Shown here piece by piece: positions 53,659 through 64,000 of a DNA stretch of 64,000 nt (within the stretch, counting starts at the first letter, position 1; every line of letters starts with the position of its first letter). A program made the translations under genes and the position numbers. The notes under the pieces are model-generated. The model had not been told where the DNA came from and did not search any database. It worked only from the letters and a program-made list of their open reading frames with translations. The DNA comes from Isoetes taiwanensis (Eukaryota; Streptophyta; Lycopodiopsida; Isoetales; Isoetaceae). Location of the stretch: NCBI GenBank assembly GCA_021234155.1, contig JAJEKV010000020.1, positions 4,388,563 through 4,452,562 of the forward strand, given 5' to 3'.

Positions 53659-54597
53659 CGAAATTACATTGATGAGTTCGATCGGGGTGATCTTATTCAA
53701 GTCGAACTAGCCATTGACCTAAAACTGCACCACGATATTTTCTACTTCTTATTCTCGTTTTTTGTCGAATCCGCCTCGCCGAGGCATGTTGTTTTATTTG
53801 GTTTTATAATATGTGTATGACATCTATGTAATGCATTTCTTAATGAATGGAACCGGTTCTATCTATTTTTATTATGGAGCATAGGCCACAATCCCTAGAC
53901 ACCAATTTGTTTTGTGCAAATTAGGCGCCCGCCCAATTTGCCCTGATAGTCGTCTGAACAAAGTTTATTAGAAGCCTCCAAAGGAAATAGGGCGGCCGCC
54001 CAATTTCATTAGACTTGCGAGAAAATAGAAATGCAGACTGTCACAAATATAATTAATCCAACACAAATAAAAGAACATGAAAACTATGCGACCAAGTGTG
54101 GATGCTACCTATAACAGTCATTTCAGATATAAATTCTTATGAACTTATGAAATACATCTCATAGATTGTAATTATTGGTGATTTTGTCAATCTCATAAGC
54201 CGTCGCTCGAACCCAAACAATATGGATAGTAACATGGTACTTTCGCCGGGGAGTCTTTCGGTCGACCAGTAGCTATACCATGCAGCCAGGTATCAAGGGT
54301 GATCCCTTTGATAATGCATGCATGAAGGTCGTCGAAAGTCATGAGGCAAGTGAGGGTGTCCAAATGCTCCGGAGGTGGAGGCAATTGGGACCTCCAAGAA
54401 CTCTAGCAGTGTGGTGAGACATTGCAAAGGGTCTGTGCTATGCACTTTCGAATGCGGCTATACTTATAGCCAAGTAATTATTGATGAAGCAATCAGAGTA
54501 ACATTATTGGGCCGCATACGATTTGGTAAGTATATCCAATAATTATTGTGTACAATACCAACAATAATTTTGGTTGGTATAAATATATATCAAACCA
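53659..54597. other. no gene; first members of the GGGCG..CGCCC palindrome family
   Basis: TTAGGCGCCCGCCCAATTTG (about 53922) and AATAGGGCGGCCGCCCAATT (about 53987) are the leftmost members of the palindrome set of the third element, so that element reaches at least this far. Nothing else stands out. Confidence 0.5.
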
Positions 54598-54879
54598 ATG
54601 TTGGCCAACCAATTTGGCCTTAGTCTAACCATGTGGCCTCCCGTTGGTCCTGAACGTGATTCCATTACGTGCAAGATGAATCACGAAAACTTCAAGCAGT
54701 GCCGCGAGCGACAAATAGCCATGGAAGATTGGATGACCACTGTGAGTCTCAATCCTCGCCATTATCCTGATCCCTTCGATGTTATCATTCATCTGATATG
54801 GAATAGAGAGCATCAAATGTACATGATAGAAAAGATCACTGGGGTGGCTGGTGAGAATGACTCGGAAGACTCCCCCTAG
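54598..54879 (+). CDS. unrecognised small protein, 93 codons
   Basis: Open frame with a region reading MNHENFKQCRERQIAMEDWM then HYPDPFDVIIHLIWNREHQM and an acidic C-terminus. It is followed by AT-rich sequence. No family recognised. It could be a lone exon. The opposite strand is also open over the same stretch, so support is weak. Confidence 0.3.
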   Translation: MLANQFGLSLTMWPPVGPERDSITCKMNHENFKQCRERQIAMEDWMTTVSLNPRHYPDPFDVIIHLIWNREHQMYMIEKITGVAGENDSEDSP

Positions 54880-55332
54880 ATCATTACTTGCCATCTTGTT
54901 CTAATGTGATAAACTTGAGTCCCTGCAATAAGGATATATTGTTTCAAGCAATTCTGAAATATGTAAGGATGTATAAGCGTAGTAAATTTTACTTCATGTT
55001 TCGAACCTGAATACTTTGTAAAATCGTTGGTCTGCACCTCCACTTCTTCTGCACTTCATGTTGACTTCACTTCCGGGTTTAAATTGGGCGCACGCCCAAT
55101 TTCTAAGTGGGAACATGTATAGCGAAGAAAAATCATGAAGAGAAAAGTTTGAATAGAATGAAGAGCATCACAAGAAAAGTTTGTATTTCATAATTTCATG
55201 ATTACAAGATCCGAGATTATAAATTTCATCTTAAATACAAAATTACAAGATAGAATAGTGATTCGAAGGATCGGACTGCTGGAATTGGGCGGGCGCCCAA
55301 TTTCAGCAACTCTCATAAGGTCCAAGCTCTTT

Positions 55333-58300
55333 TCACGGGTCTGGGGGGTTCTCATCAGTGTTGCCGATGTCAGTACGTTCATCCTGTTGTTGCTGGGCGG
55401 CTTGCTTTATAGCTTCCATCCTGTTAATGAATTCTTCATTGCTCAGCACGACACCTTGTTCACCTGTCCCTCCCTCAATTGTGTCTACCTGACCGGTCTC
55501 CTTATCTACATCTGTATTGCCTACCTCCCTTTGTTCTTCCTCTTGATGTTCCTCTTTATCTGGCTCCTCGTCCTGTTGACTTTGAGGTGTGTTCTTGACG
55601 AAGGATTCCTCACGGTCGTTGTCCACTATGACATTGAATTTCGAGCTAGCCTCAACGACATCCTGAGTGTTCACAACTTGGGTACCTGCCAGCATATTAA
55701 TTCTATCCTTTTTCATTCGGAAGATGGAAAGATCACTACTTCCTATTCCTGCAGCCCTCTTAATTTGCTCTGAAAGGGAATCCTTACTCAGGCGGAGAGT
55801 GGACTGCAATTCCTGAACTGTCTGAGGAGAGAATGGATTTGCTAACAGGGGATTCAACTCTAACTGTACAGGCTTGGAACCTGATTTCTTCTTCTTGCCC
55901 TCTGCAATTTTCTGTCTCCGCCGGGCCATCGATTTATTTTTGTCCAACATAACTTCTAGTTGATCGGCGAATTTGGCTTTAAGCCGCAGGTTCTCGTCGA
56001 CCTCGAAGGAAGTTGCTTTGTATCCTCGCGATAGCGCCGCACGCCCTCAAGGAACCTCCGAAAGAAATCAAGAACGCCGCAACCCTCCATCATTAGTTTG
56101 CGGACCAAATACGATGTGTCTTGGCTTGTAGTTGATTGGGAACGAGAGGTCCGCACCCACCAGTGCGGTCTTATCACCCCACCCGGACGATACAAACCAA
56201 TACGTAAAGAGAAGCTATGTCAAGAAAAGAAACATAAATTGGGTGACCGCCCTATTTGAGAGTATTACCTGCGGAGCACTCCTCGTCTGGCAACTTCTTC
56301 TCGATGTCCTCTGTCTCCTTAAGGTGTTCGGGAAATTTTGAATGCATTTGTGGATGGTCACTCTCTGTAAAGCATAGATTCAAGTCATCAAGTGCAGGAG
56401 CTGCCGCTTGATCTCGGGCCACGTACATGACAAGGACTACACTCTGAAGTTCACGAACTTTGCTTTTAGATCCTGACTTTGCTTTTGGATCCTTGTAGGC
56501 TCCAATCCACACCCGACTACCACCATCTATTGTTTTCATTGCTGCCAAGCACTCATTCAAATGCTCTGGGCTGATGAATATCGTTATCCAGTATAATTGC
56601 TGGTCCGTTAGGATACTAATCTGATCCATGAATTTCTGATACTCCTCTACCGACCATTTCTTAATGTTCCTGAAGTCACATCCAACTAGACGTGCTGACG
56701 TATTCACGACATTAACACACATCCCTAGTGGACTGACAGTCAGGCATTTGAAAGCCTTCGAACCCTCTTCAACTGGTCCACGGAGGTATTCATTGACCTT
56801 TGTAATTAGAGTTTCTGGGAGATTTTCCTTCTCAGCTTCTTTCCGACTCTCTGTCCAATCACTGACACTGTTTGCAAACATCAGCATGAGGTTCTCTGTG
56901 AATATGGGATGAAACTGTCTGACTTCATCCATATTTTCGACTTTTAACTTCTTCACCTCTCTTAGATATTTCAGTAATGCACGCTCAACAATGCCAATTT
57001 TCCTTAGTTCTTGCGCTCTTGTCTTCATGACACGTCTTCCTTTATAAGCCTTAGTGGCCTTGATGAACGTGGTGCCTGCCATGATCTCTCTCATTAATCT
57101 TTGCAAGTCCATGGGATGCATAGACTTCAGTGGCCGACAGGAATTGTTTGTGAACATCCTCAGACGATCTTTGACTTCAATTCTGTCGCCATTCTCATCC
57201 TTCAGCTCGTCCTCGTAAAATAGTTGAGCCACACGAGTGCACATATTCCAACTTTCTTCGTTGAGATAGACGAAGTAATCGTAGTCTCGCATGCTCTTAT
57301 TCTTCAGGGTCTGTTTTGCTATAGCTAGCCATTCCTGCAAACGAAAGATATTGTAAAGTAAGTTGAGACGACAAAAGAATTGGACGAAAATACAATATGG
57401 ACGACCATCAAGGCTATCAAATTGGGCGGGCGCCGTATTTGTTTGAATGAAATTGGGCGCCTGCCCTATTCAAAGAACAATGCCTGGGTGAAATCGGGCG
57501 CCCGCCCGATTTTGCTGAAATTGGGCGGGTGCCGGATTTGGACTGCATGGAACAGCTCAATGGGGAGATCACTTACCGAGTAAGCCCCTTCGGTTGACTG
57601 GCCACGCTTTCCTTTCTTCGGCTTGCCATACAGTTCCCACTGATTGCGAAGTTGCTGAACCTCCTCGAAAAAGACAGCTGCATGAATTGTCTTCACTATG
57701 ATATCATTTGTTTCCTGGCTGACCTTAACATATTCCGTTGGAGTTAGGTTTCCAGCCAGTACATGACACTTTCTCTTTGCATAAAAGAAAAAAATCAAAT
57801 CTTTCAAATGCTTCCTCTCTGGGGTCCATTCCAAAGCCTGGTTCACAAGGATTTGAGCAACGGCTGTAGTGTGATTTCCATTCACGATCCAGAATTCCGC
57901 GTCGTCCAAATCACTTTCTCTCTTCCATTTAATAGCACGCCCTGTCGACGGGTCAAATGGAACGACATCTGCACATGGTGGATGCATCTGCATAGTTATG
58001 AAAGATTCGTAAAGGGTATCCACATGTTCTGCACTGATGACCCTGCAAGTCATGTTTGCAGGGGCTTGATGCATTTTGAATATGTCGACGTCAATTTCGA
58101 ACCCAACACCAAGTGGATAAATCCATGCTTGATGCTCAACATGGCGCTCTGAGATAATTCACGCCTACTTTCCTGTGTTAACTCCCCAGTAGAGGCTGTA
58201 TACTGTACGATTGGCAATGATCCCCCTTCTTCACTATCACTATGTGTTTCACTGTCCTCGCTTGTCCCAGATGGACTCGGTAGTGGGGCGTCTTGGTTTC

Positions 58301-58568
58301 TTAGAGGAGGTGCCTACTTGTTCTTACGCTCTTTTTTTTTCTTGATCAACCGAAAGATCGTGAATGTTCAAGATTCTTCCGCACTATTGCTCGGATTAGA
58401 GTGTCTTGGTCTTTTTCCCATACCTCCAAGATTCACAACTGGTGTCTCACTGCTGCGGTTTGTTGTCAAAGATGATCTCTTCTTCTTTGCAACAGTGCCC
58501 TTGTCAACTGCTACGTGCTTAGACTTCTCTGCACTTTTTCCGCTTCTTCTCCCTTTTCGGGACTCCAT
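55333..58568 (-). pseudogene. ParB-like + degenerate DNA-methyltransferase gene, third (distinct) family member
   Basis: Minus-strand gene with clear splice sites. A basic N-terminus (KGRRSGKSAEKSKH) leads to a ParB-like exon (58140-57578): VGFEIDVDIFKMHQAPANMT, FWIVNGNHTTAVAQILV (the Gly-Asn-His motif), NLTPTEYVKVSQETND, ending at TCG/GTAAGTGA. Exon 2 (57336-56271, after TTTGCAG) has 355 open codons, with YWITIFISPEHLNECLAAMK and LQSVVLVMYVARD aligning in position with the methyltransferase middle of copy 2. The DLPY/DPPY motif IV is absent (VNVVNTSARLVG in its place). The last exon has CGVLDFFRR.. and, after a shift, ATSFEVDENLRLKAKFADQL, equivalent to motif I and the acidic loop but without GxG. 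A Lys-rich, then acidic tail follows. It may be an intact scaffold lacking catalysis; at least one frameshift lies near 56035. Confidence 0.65.
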
Positions 58569-59100
58569 ATCGAGACCTCAACCAGCCGTGTCGTACACTT
58601 TTTGGTGGGCCTTCCCATGATATTCTCAGATACAAGCCCTTGACCTGGTCTGCTTGTGATCAAGAATCCACTGCCTGACTGTGTAGAAGCCGTCTATAAC
58701 ATCTCCACGCTTCCTAATCCCAGATCTTTCCAAGCTCTCGTATGAGTCGAGCTGCCAACCCTTTCTGGCCTATGAGGAGTTTTGATTTTCTGTAATGCTT
58801 GCCGACATAAGTTGGGGGTCATAATTGGCAAGTGGCGTACCGAATGCACTAAGCACTTGTCCAATCGTCTTCCACATAAACTTCTAACTCGCCGGGTACT
58901 TCTGCGCTTACCAGCATATCAATTGCTATCCCAGCATTGCTTGTCTTTTTTGTTCCAGGCACGGCAAAGTATAAACATAAATCCTTGAGATGGTTTGTGC
59001 TCGACTTAGGATTTATGTTTCCTATTCAATGCACCACGTGTATTGGTCAACCAACAAGTGATTTCCTCGAAACTACTTCAATCCTTGGAATGTATATTCT
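58569..59100 (-). pseudogene. possible extra N-terminal coding pieces upstream of the third ParB gene
   Basis: Two minus-strand stretches look coding: HLKDLCLYFAVPGTKKTSNA with AIDMLVSAEVPGELEVYVED (59000-58860), and GWQLDSYESLERSGIRKRGD with GFYTVRQWILDHK (58770-58650). The first resembles the HLKDLIFFFYAKRK part of the ParB exon downstream, so a partial duplicate ParB gene is possible. Stops separate the pieces. Assignment tentative. Confidence 0.3.
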
Positions 59101-59159
59101 GTTTACCTCTCTTTAGCGGCAAGAATAGCCTGCGGTATCCCAGGACCATAGCCGGGCAT

Positions 59160-59360
59160 GCGGGTGGGCATACAATTCTGAGAGAAATTGGGCGTCCGCC
59201 CAATATAGTCGAGGGCGGGGCCAGGGGAGAGGCATGTCATTGTGAAATTGGGCGTCCGCCCAATATAGTTGTCTTCACGTACACTGGAATGGTTGAGGGG
59301 GGCGGCAGGGGAAAGGCATTTCATTGTGAAATTGGGCGTCCGCCCAATTTCACAATGAAA
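59160..59360. repeat. short tandem array carrying the GGGCGTCCGCCC palindrome
   Basis: A unit with GGCATTTCATTGTGAAATTG then GGCGTCCGCCCAAT recurs three times at 60-85-bp spacing. The last copy forms a longer perfect palindrome, TTGTGAAATTGGGCG..CGCCCAATTTCACAA. Confidence 0.85.
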
Positions 59361-60900
59361 TGCCTTGCCACTAACCTCACATGATCGTGACCCGCTAAGA
59401 GCTGTGTTTAACAGTCAAATAGGGCGGGCGCCCATTTTGCAGAGCGGCTCAGAAAGGTGATATCTTCGGCTTTCTACCAAAGCACCTGTTAGGTTAGGTG
59501 GATCGACTATCAGGCACATTACATGCTGAAACCAACAACTATGGAGGTGGCACACGACCTGCTCAAATAGTTGATTAGGTGGATTAGAAGGAAAGAATAG
59601 AGAGGGATTAGAAGGAAAAACAGTTCATTATAAGGAAGTAACTGTAGGACAGACAAAGTTACTGTATGAACAGTTCATTAGAAGGTAGTAACTGTATGAC
59701 AGACCAGGAATGAAGAGGAAGATAGAATAGATGTTATGACAGAATAAATAAAAACAGTGTCCTCGGAAGCATTATTATAGAATACATCGACAGTGACAGC
59801 AACCCAGCAGTGATGGAAGCATTACCTTTGGTTGCTTTCGTCGGACGACTTTCCATCAGCAGGCGTGTCGTGAAGATGCGCAAGGGCACCCTGTCCTAAG
59901 ATATAGTGACCAGGAAGCGCCTGTGTCGGGAGCGGAAGTTCAGACTGTTAAAAATGCGTGTATTCAGAATAAACTACACTTATAAGGCAGACATGCACCG
60001 AGGTTGCACCGTATGACGACAAGTGTCAAATTCCCTTTATAATGGACCGTTGTAGTCCATAAATAATGGGCAGATGCCGTTATTAATGAGCGGAATCCTA
60101 GACGCCACCTGGCAATCTGGACTCCACCAATACGTGGGCGCCACATGCCATGGCGTGTTTGAAAATAATAAAGGGGGGCTGTCCCGCCTAGGGTCCACAA
60201 TTCAAATTTGAAATTCCAAAGTATTTGAAAATACACACGTGCGCTTGATATAATGACAGCGCGCACGTGTCCCAAATAACATTAATAAAGTTTGCCCGAC
60301 ATTAAATGCATGCCAATGGGGATTTGAATTCCAAATTTGAATTTCCATATAAATTCAAATTCAGATCTCGAGTTCCCCCCATTTATGTTTATTGCTTTCT
60401 GCTTTTGAAGCCTTCTCTCTTCAGCGCCTACTTTAGTATATCCATATCCGAGAACTTACATGGCGCAAGTGACTCCCAATGTAATTTTTCTTAAATATGG
60501 TAGATCTGTGAATTTGGCATTGTTTCTCTAGTTCCAAATCAAGTCACAACCTATGAAACGTTTTTTGGAAGATGTTTTTTTACTGACATGAGCACCTGTA
60601 TTTCAATTTCTGTCCTATCCTTACTAGCTGTTAGACTGAAGAGTCTGCTATGTATATTCTGTCTTGGTGACTAGAATGAGCTCCCTCCTCCTTCATGCTG
60701 CAGCCTTAAACAATCTGCCTCTGCATGGCCTGCCAATTCAATCCTTTTAAGATTACATCTTCGGGGATCCATGCAAGTTCTGATACAAATGAAGGTCGAC
60801 TCTTTGGGAGTCAAGTAGCCGTTTTGTGTAGCCAGCCATTTTTGTGTGGCCCTATAGAAACAACTGGCCTAATTGTGCGCGACAGCCCGTGGTCATGTAT
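59361..60900. promoter_or_regulatory. spacer between the divergent genes of the third element
   Basis: No gene recognised in 1.5 kb. It contains repeated AGAAGGAAGTAACTGTA-like segments (59585-59700), an AT-rich stretch with TAAATTCAAATT runs (60190-60365), and one palindrome at 59417. Since the ParB gene runs left and the transposase-like gene runs right, promoters for both probably lie between 59.1 and 61.3 kb. Inferred from layout only. Confidence 0.3.
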
Positions 60901-60914
60901 TCATTCCACATGAA

Positions 60915-61270
60915 ATGGAATACAAACTGGGCGGCCGCCCACTTTACTTGGGCCACCAAAGACGCAGTGGCATCCATTTCGGTGACCTATGCCGTTTCTC
61001 ACGTCAGAGAAATGGGACAAATTGACGGCGCCCAATTTATCAGGGCTGTGCTTTTGCCCATTGTCTTTGGAATCCAAAGCCGACATTTGCTTGGAATACA
61101 AACTTCGGCGTCGCCCACTTTTACTTGGGCCACCACCACGTCGCGGGCATCCAATTCGGGACCCATGATGTGTTCTCAATGCTCAGAATTGGGACAAATT
61201 GGGCGAAATTTCAATTTATCGGGCCGTGCTTTGCCCATTGTGCTGGAATCCAAAGCTGGGACACTTGCGC
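60915..61270. repeat. 178-bp tandem duplication with palindromes
   Basis: GGAATACAAACT is followed by a GGGCG palindrome, ACTTGGGCCACCA, GGGACAAATTG and TTGCCCATTG..GGAATCCAAAGC in the same order, starting at 60915 and 61093. The copies are diverged by scattered substitutions, mostly in the palindromes. Confidence 0.8.
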
Positions 61271-61370
61271 CATGTAAATTGGGCGGGCGCCCAGTTTGCT
61301 TTTCCCAATAGCCCCAGGCGCGATGTTTGAAAACCAATTTGGGCGCCCCCAATCTCGACCCGCCCAGAAT

Positions 61371-63990
61371 CAAGAGGCCGCTACGTTCTTCTCTAAAAAG
61401 CCTGGCACCATTTTCTGACCACTCTCTTCTGCAGGAAGTGTACATCTACAAGGATGGTCGTCCCATTGCCAAAGGATTTGCTGGAGACTCGAAGCAGTGC
61501 CATTTCAGAACCATCCCCGCTGGGGCTGTAAGTGTGGGTGTTCAAGAGGTTTTCGAGGAGTGCCACGCCCCCATGGCCCACTCAAGATGCGTAAACTATA
61601 GGAGAAGCCAAAGGATCATTCATTCTTTGAGAGAGGAAGACGGCGTGTGAATCCAATATAGAGGATGTCGGGTCCACCTCCAAAAAACAGAGAGTGGAAT
61701 CTACTATGGAACCTATCCCCGCAAACGTATACACATTACCGGAGAAGGACCGTGAAATATGGCACTCTTATGACTCCATTCTGGGGGAAAGGGGTTCATA
61801 TCCTTTGAGCCCGTATGATGCAAAGATCGCGACCGGTTCTTAGGATTGAAATGCATTGGAGTGACAATTGTGGAGGGTTACCCAATTCTGGCCGAAGTGA
61901 ATTTCCGTTGTCAAGCTTGTTTTACAGTGTACCAAAAGCGTGTATGCTTGTAAGGTGGAGTAATTGAATATGTTACAAAGGATGGTGTGAAGGTGTCCGA
62001 GATCTTGTCCGCCAAGCCAACCGAAAGCAAGCAGATACTCCGGCAAGTCAAGGCAGCTCAGTTATTGAGAAGCATCCAAATTTCGAGAGGCGCAAGTACA
62101 CTTTCCACTCCCCGACAGATAGGCGGTTATTGAAACAGCCGAAGATTGAACGCCTTAGCTCTAGGGAGGCTGTTTTGAAATATCGAGCGACATTGTGTTG
62201 CAAACACAGATGTTGTGCAAAGTTCTCACAGAATCAGGTCATCGACATGCGCAAGGAGTTCTATGCAATGAAGTCCAGCGACAGGGTGACATTTGTGTAT
62301 GACATGCTTGGGAACAACATGAAAGGCCGTCGAGTGGAACGTTTGGTGTTGCATGGGAGGCCAGTGTGTGAGAGAGCCTGGTACCTTGGCCTGGGAATCT
62401 CAAAGTCAGGGTATCTAAAATGGAAAGGTGCTCGCAAAGCAGAGCACGGGAACTGTGGCAGTATGAAGCCTCGTGCATCTACCTTAGCATCCGAGGCTAT
62501 TTTCTCCTTGTTTGTAAGGGAGAATTGCAAATCCTTGCCTCACCGCAGTCGGAGGAATGAAGATGGCATCCGGGAAAACATTAGGAAGTTGCCTGCAATG
62601 TTTACAAAAACAAGCATCCTTGAAGAGGTGAATGTAGAAGTTATGGCACTGACAGGCAAGAAAGTCTCGCCAGCGGGGTTTCATAGAACTTGGAAAAGGA
62701 GCTTTATGGATGTCAGTATCGCCAAAAAAATTCCGTTCTCTAAATGTGATATGTGCGAGGTCATTCGCACGAACGAAACTGTTGAAGACAAAGGATGAGG
62801 CGGAAAGGCGGATATTGCATGCATGACCAGAGAAGAGCACACAGATTGGAACAAGCCTCTTGTCGTACCCAGTATTGGTCGTGGAGATTATTGTCCCATA
62901 GGCATCCCAAAGACTATGTTTGTATAATTCATGATAAGATGGACCAGGCTAAAACAATGATTCCAAAATTGCAGCAATCGGTGAAGTCACTTTGGAGACT
63001 GGATAAACTCAAAACATCATTGACGGGTGCTCTTACTCATGGTCGTGGGAGAGGAAGCTATGGAAACTTTGCTTTGGATCTATGGCCAGACGACTCAAAC
63101 TTCCATGTGGGTTCTTTGAATAGCATCTTGAGAAGGCTCGAGATGGTTCATGAGTATCCTGGAGGCCATCTTTCAATGCCGGAAACATCAGCTCCAACTT
63201 GGGTGACTTCCTTACGTAATAACGCGGCACTCAAATTGAAATTGGCACTCACCAATAGCAACATCCCTGCAAGCTTGCCTGCACGAGAAGGACCTTCTTT
63301 CAAGCCCCTCCCCCGAACATTGTTGCTGCAACTGGACAATGCTTCGGGTCAAAACAAAAACAGGTATGTTTTCTCGTATCTTTCATACCTAGTATATCTT
63401 GGTGTATTCGAGGAGATAGAGTTGGGTTTCATGATGCCTGGACATACACTTGAAGACATTGATGCTATGTTTGGCAACTTCTCCTCCACTCTAAAGAAGG
63501 CCGAGGTGCCGACCATGCCCTAATTGTTATATGAGTTCCACACATGCAATCTAAATGCACCCGCACTTTCATCGCTGTTGATAAAGTGCCGATTGAAGGG
63601 GTTTATAGAAGGGTACATACCCGACGGGCGATGATAGATTGATCGCCACACCACCCCCGACATTCAAATTTGCAATGAATGGAGAGTGGCCTGTCATGTA
63701 TTACAAAACCCGGCCCTTGCTTCTTGGATTGGCTGCCTGTGGCGGTATAAAAATGTGGAAGGAAGGGGAAGACGGAAGCCCATGATGCCCAATAGGAACA
63801 CCCAAGCCGCTTAAACCAAAGGCAACAATAAGGACCTTGGCCAGCCACAAAAACAAAGATCCACAAGCACATCCTTCATTGGGTTGCAATATCCACCAGC
63901 AAGAAGGGCACCCCGGAAACAACCAACTATTCCGCACAATTCACGGCTACCATTGAGTATTGCATGGGTCTTCTACATGAGCTAGGGAAG
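61371..63990 (+). pseudogene. DUF7869-type transposase-like gene of the third element (runs to near the window edge)
   Basis: Blocks in order: EVYIYKDGRPIAKGFAGDSK with AVSVGVQEVFEECHAPM (61436-61570), like the small beta-barrel module of plant transposon proteins; LSSREAVLKYRATLCCKHRC (62155-62220); FYAMKSSDRVTFVYDMLGNN, LHGRPVCERAWYLGLGISKS and KKIPFSKCDMCEVI (62260-62770). A frameshift near 62790 and another near 62825 lead to PKDYVCIIHDKMDQAKTMIP, GNFALDLWPDDSNFHVGSLN, LLLQLDNASGQNKNRYVFSY and ELGFMMPGHTLEDIDAMFGN (62910-63470), the probable catalytic core. Then, after shifts, GDDRLIATPPPTFKFAMNGE and PVMYYKTRPLLL (63630-63720). It is the best preserved member here, and its core frame of 242 codons is open. 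A DDE-type recombinase role is inferred from family context. Confidence 0.7.
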
Positions 63991-64000
63991 ATTTCGTGTC

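Larger units (their letters stand above)
53922..61360. repeat. dispersed AATTGGGCG..CGCCCAATT palindrome family of the third element
   Basis: About twenty members occur, e.g. near 53922, 53987, 55087, 55284, 56238, 57419, 57452, 57493, 57519, 59188, 59245, 59329, 59417, 60926, 61022, 61106, 61198, 61278 and 61340. The commonest form is AAATTGGGCGGGCGCCCAAT or AAATTGGGCGTCCGCCCAAT. They fall in introns (57337-57577 holds four), the spacer between the divergent genes, and the 3' flank, and not in the recognised exons. Confidence 0.85.

Noticed and set aside
55198-55773. 191-codon plus-strand frame with apparent hydrophobic, membrane-like stretches
   Set aside because: It is antisense to the Lys- and Glu-rich tail of the ParB-methyltransferase-like gene; antisense of acidic or basic codons often reads as hydrophobic.
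60844-61311. 155-codon plus-strand frame
   Set aside because: It runs through a 178-bp tandem repeat and several palindromes, so its openness follows from the repeat. No family resemblance.

Overview
The window looks like nuclear DNA of a land plant. The evidence is GT-AG introns in several reading frames, an NB-ARC/LRR resistance-gene array, the first exon of a CIPK-type kinase, LTR, LINE and SINE-like retroelements, and DNA transposons with terminal inverted repeats (TIRs). The transposase-like family (DUF7869 type) and the bacterial-type ParB/DNA-methyltransferase genes suggest a non-seed plant (bryophyte, lycophyte or fern), but this is inference. Almost every gene is in or next to a mobile element and most are decayed.

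The main discovery is a repeated gene pair inside large TIR elements. In each case a transposase-like gene (core motifs QLDN and GHT) is transcribed away from a gene joining a ParB/sulfiredoxin-like domain to an N4/N6 (beta-class) DNA methyltransferase. Copy B (28463-36872, 8410 bp) is complete, with TIRs and a 4-bp target duplication, GCTG. Copy A (about 1-8064) is a decayed relative in the opposite orientation whose left end lies outside the window. A third, distinct pair (about 53.9 kb to beyond the right edge) has the same divergent layout, but its methyltransferase has lost its catalytic motifs. The two families carry different short palindromes in their introns and intergenic spacers: TGTATTCCGGAATACA-like in A and B, AATTGGGCG..CGCCCAATT-like in the third.

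Layout. 0-8.1 kb: copy A. 8.1-17.9 kb: sparse DNA with an unknown ORF, a hairpin, tandem repeats, a tRNA-derived SINE-like piece, a decayed gene with a possible HUH-endonuclease motif, and a truncated CIPK exon. 17.95-26.33 kb: an 8376-bp TIR element (TSD GTTG) carrying a different transposase-like gene (SDGC / HGKG-HDG motifs) and a divergent gene with RING-like and FCP1/HAD-phosphatase-like parts; its transposase is interrupted by a poly(A) retroposon. 27.6-37.0 kb: copy B inserted into the 3' part of another transposase-like gene. 37.5-41.2 kb: an N-terminal transposase-like fragment split by a 3-kb non-autonomous LTR retrotransposon. 41.7-53 kb: a head-to-tail array of decayed NB-ARC-LRR genes on the minus strand, with GC-rich LRR blocks, fused unit junctions, and a 789-bp TIR insertion that itself holds a LINE tail. 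53.2-64 kb: the third ParB-methyltransferase/transposase pair and two unrecognised small ORFs.

All domain calls come from reading motifs by eye. No database search was run, and exon boundaries are approximate except where splice sites are quoted.
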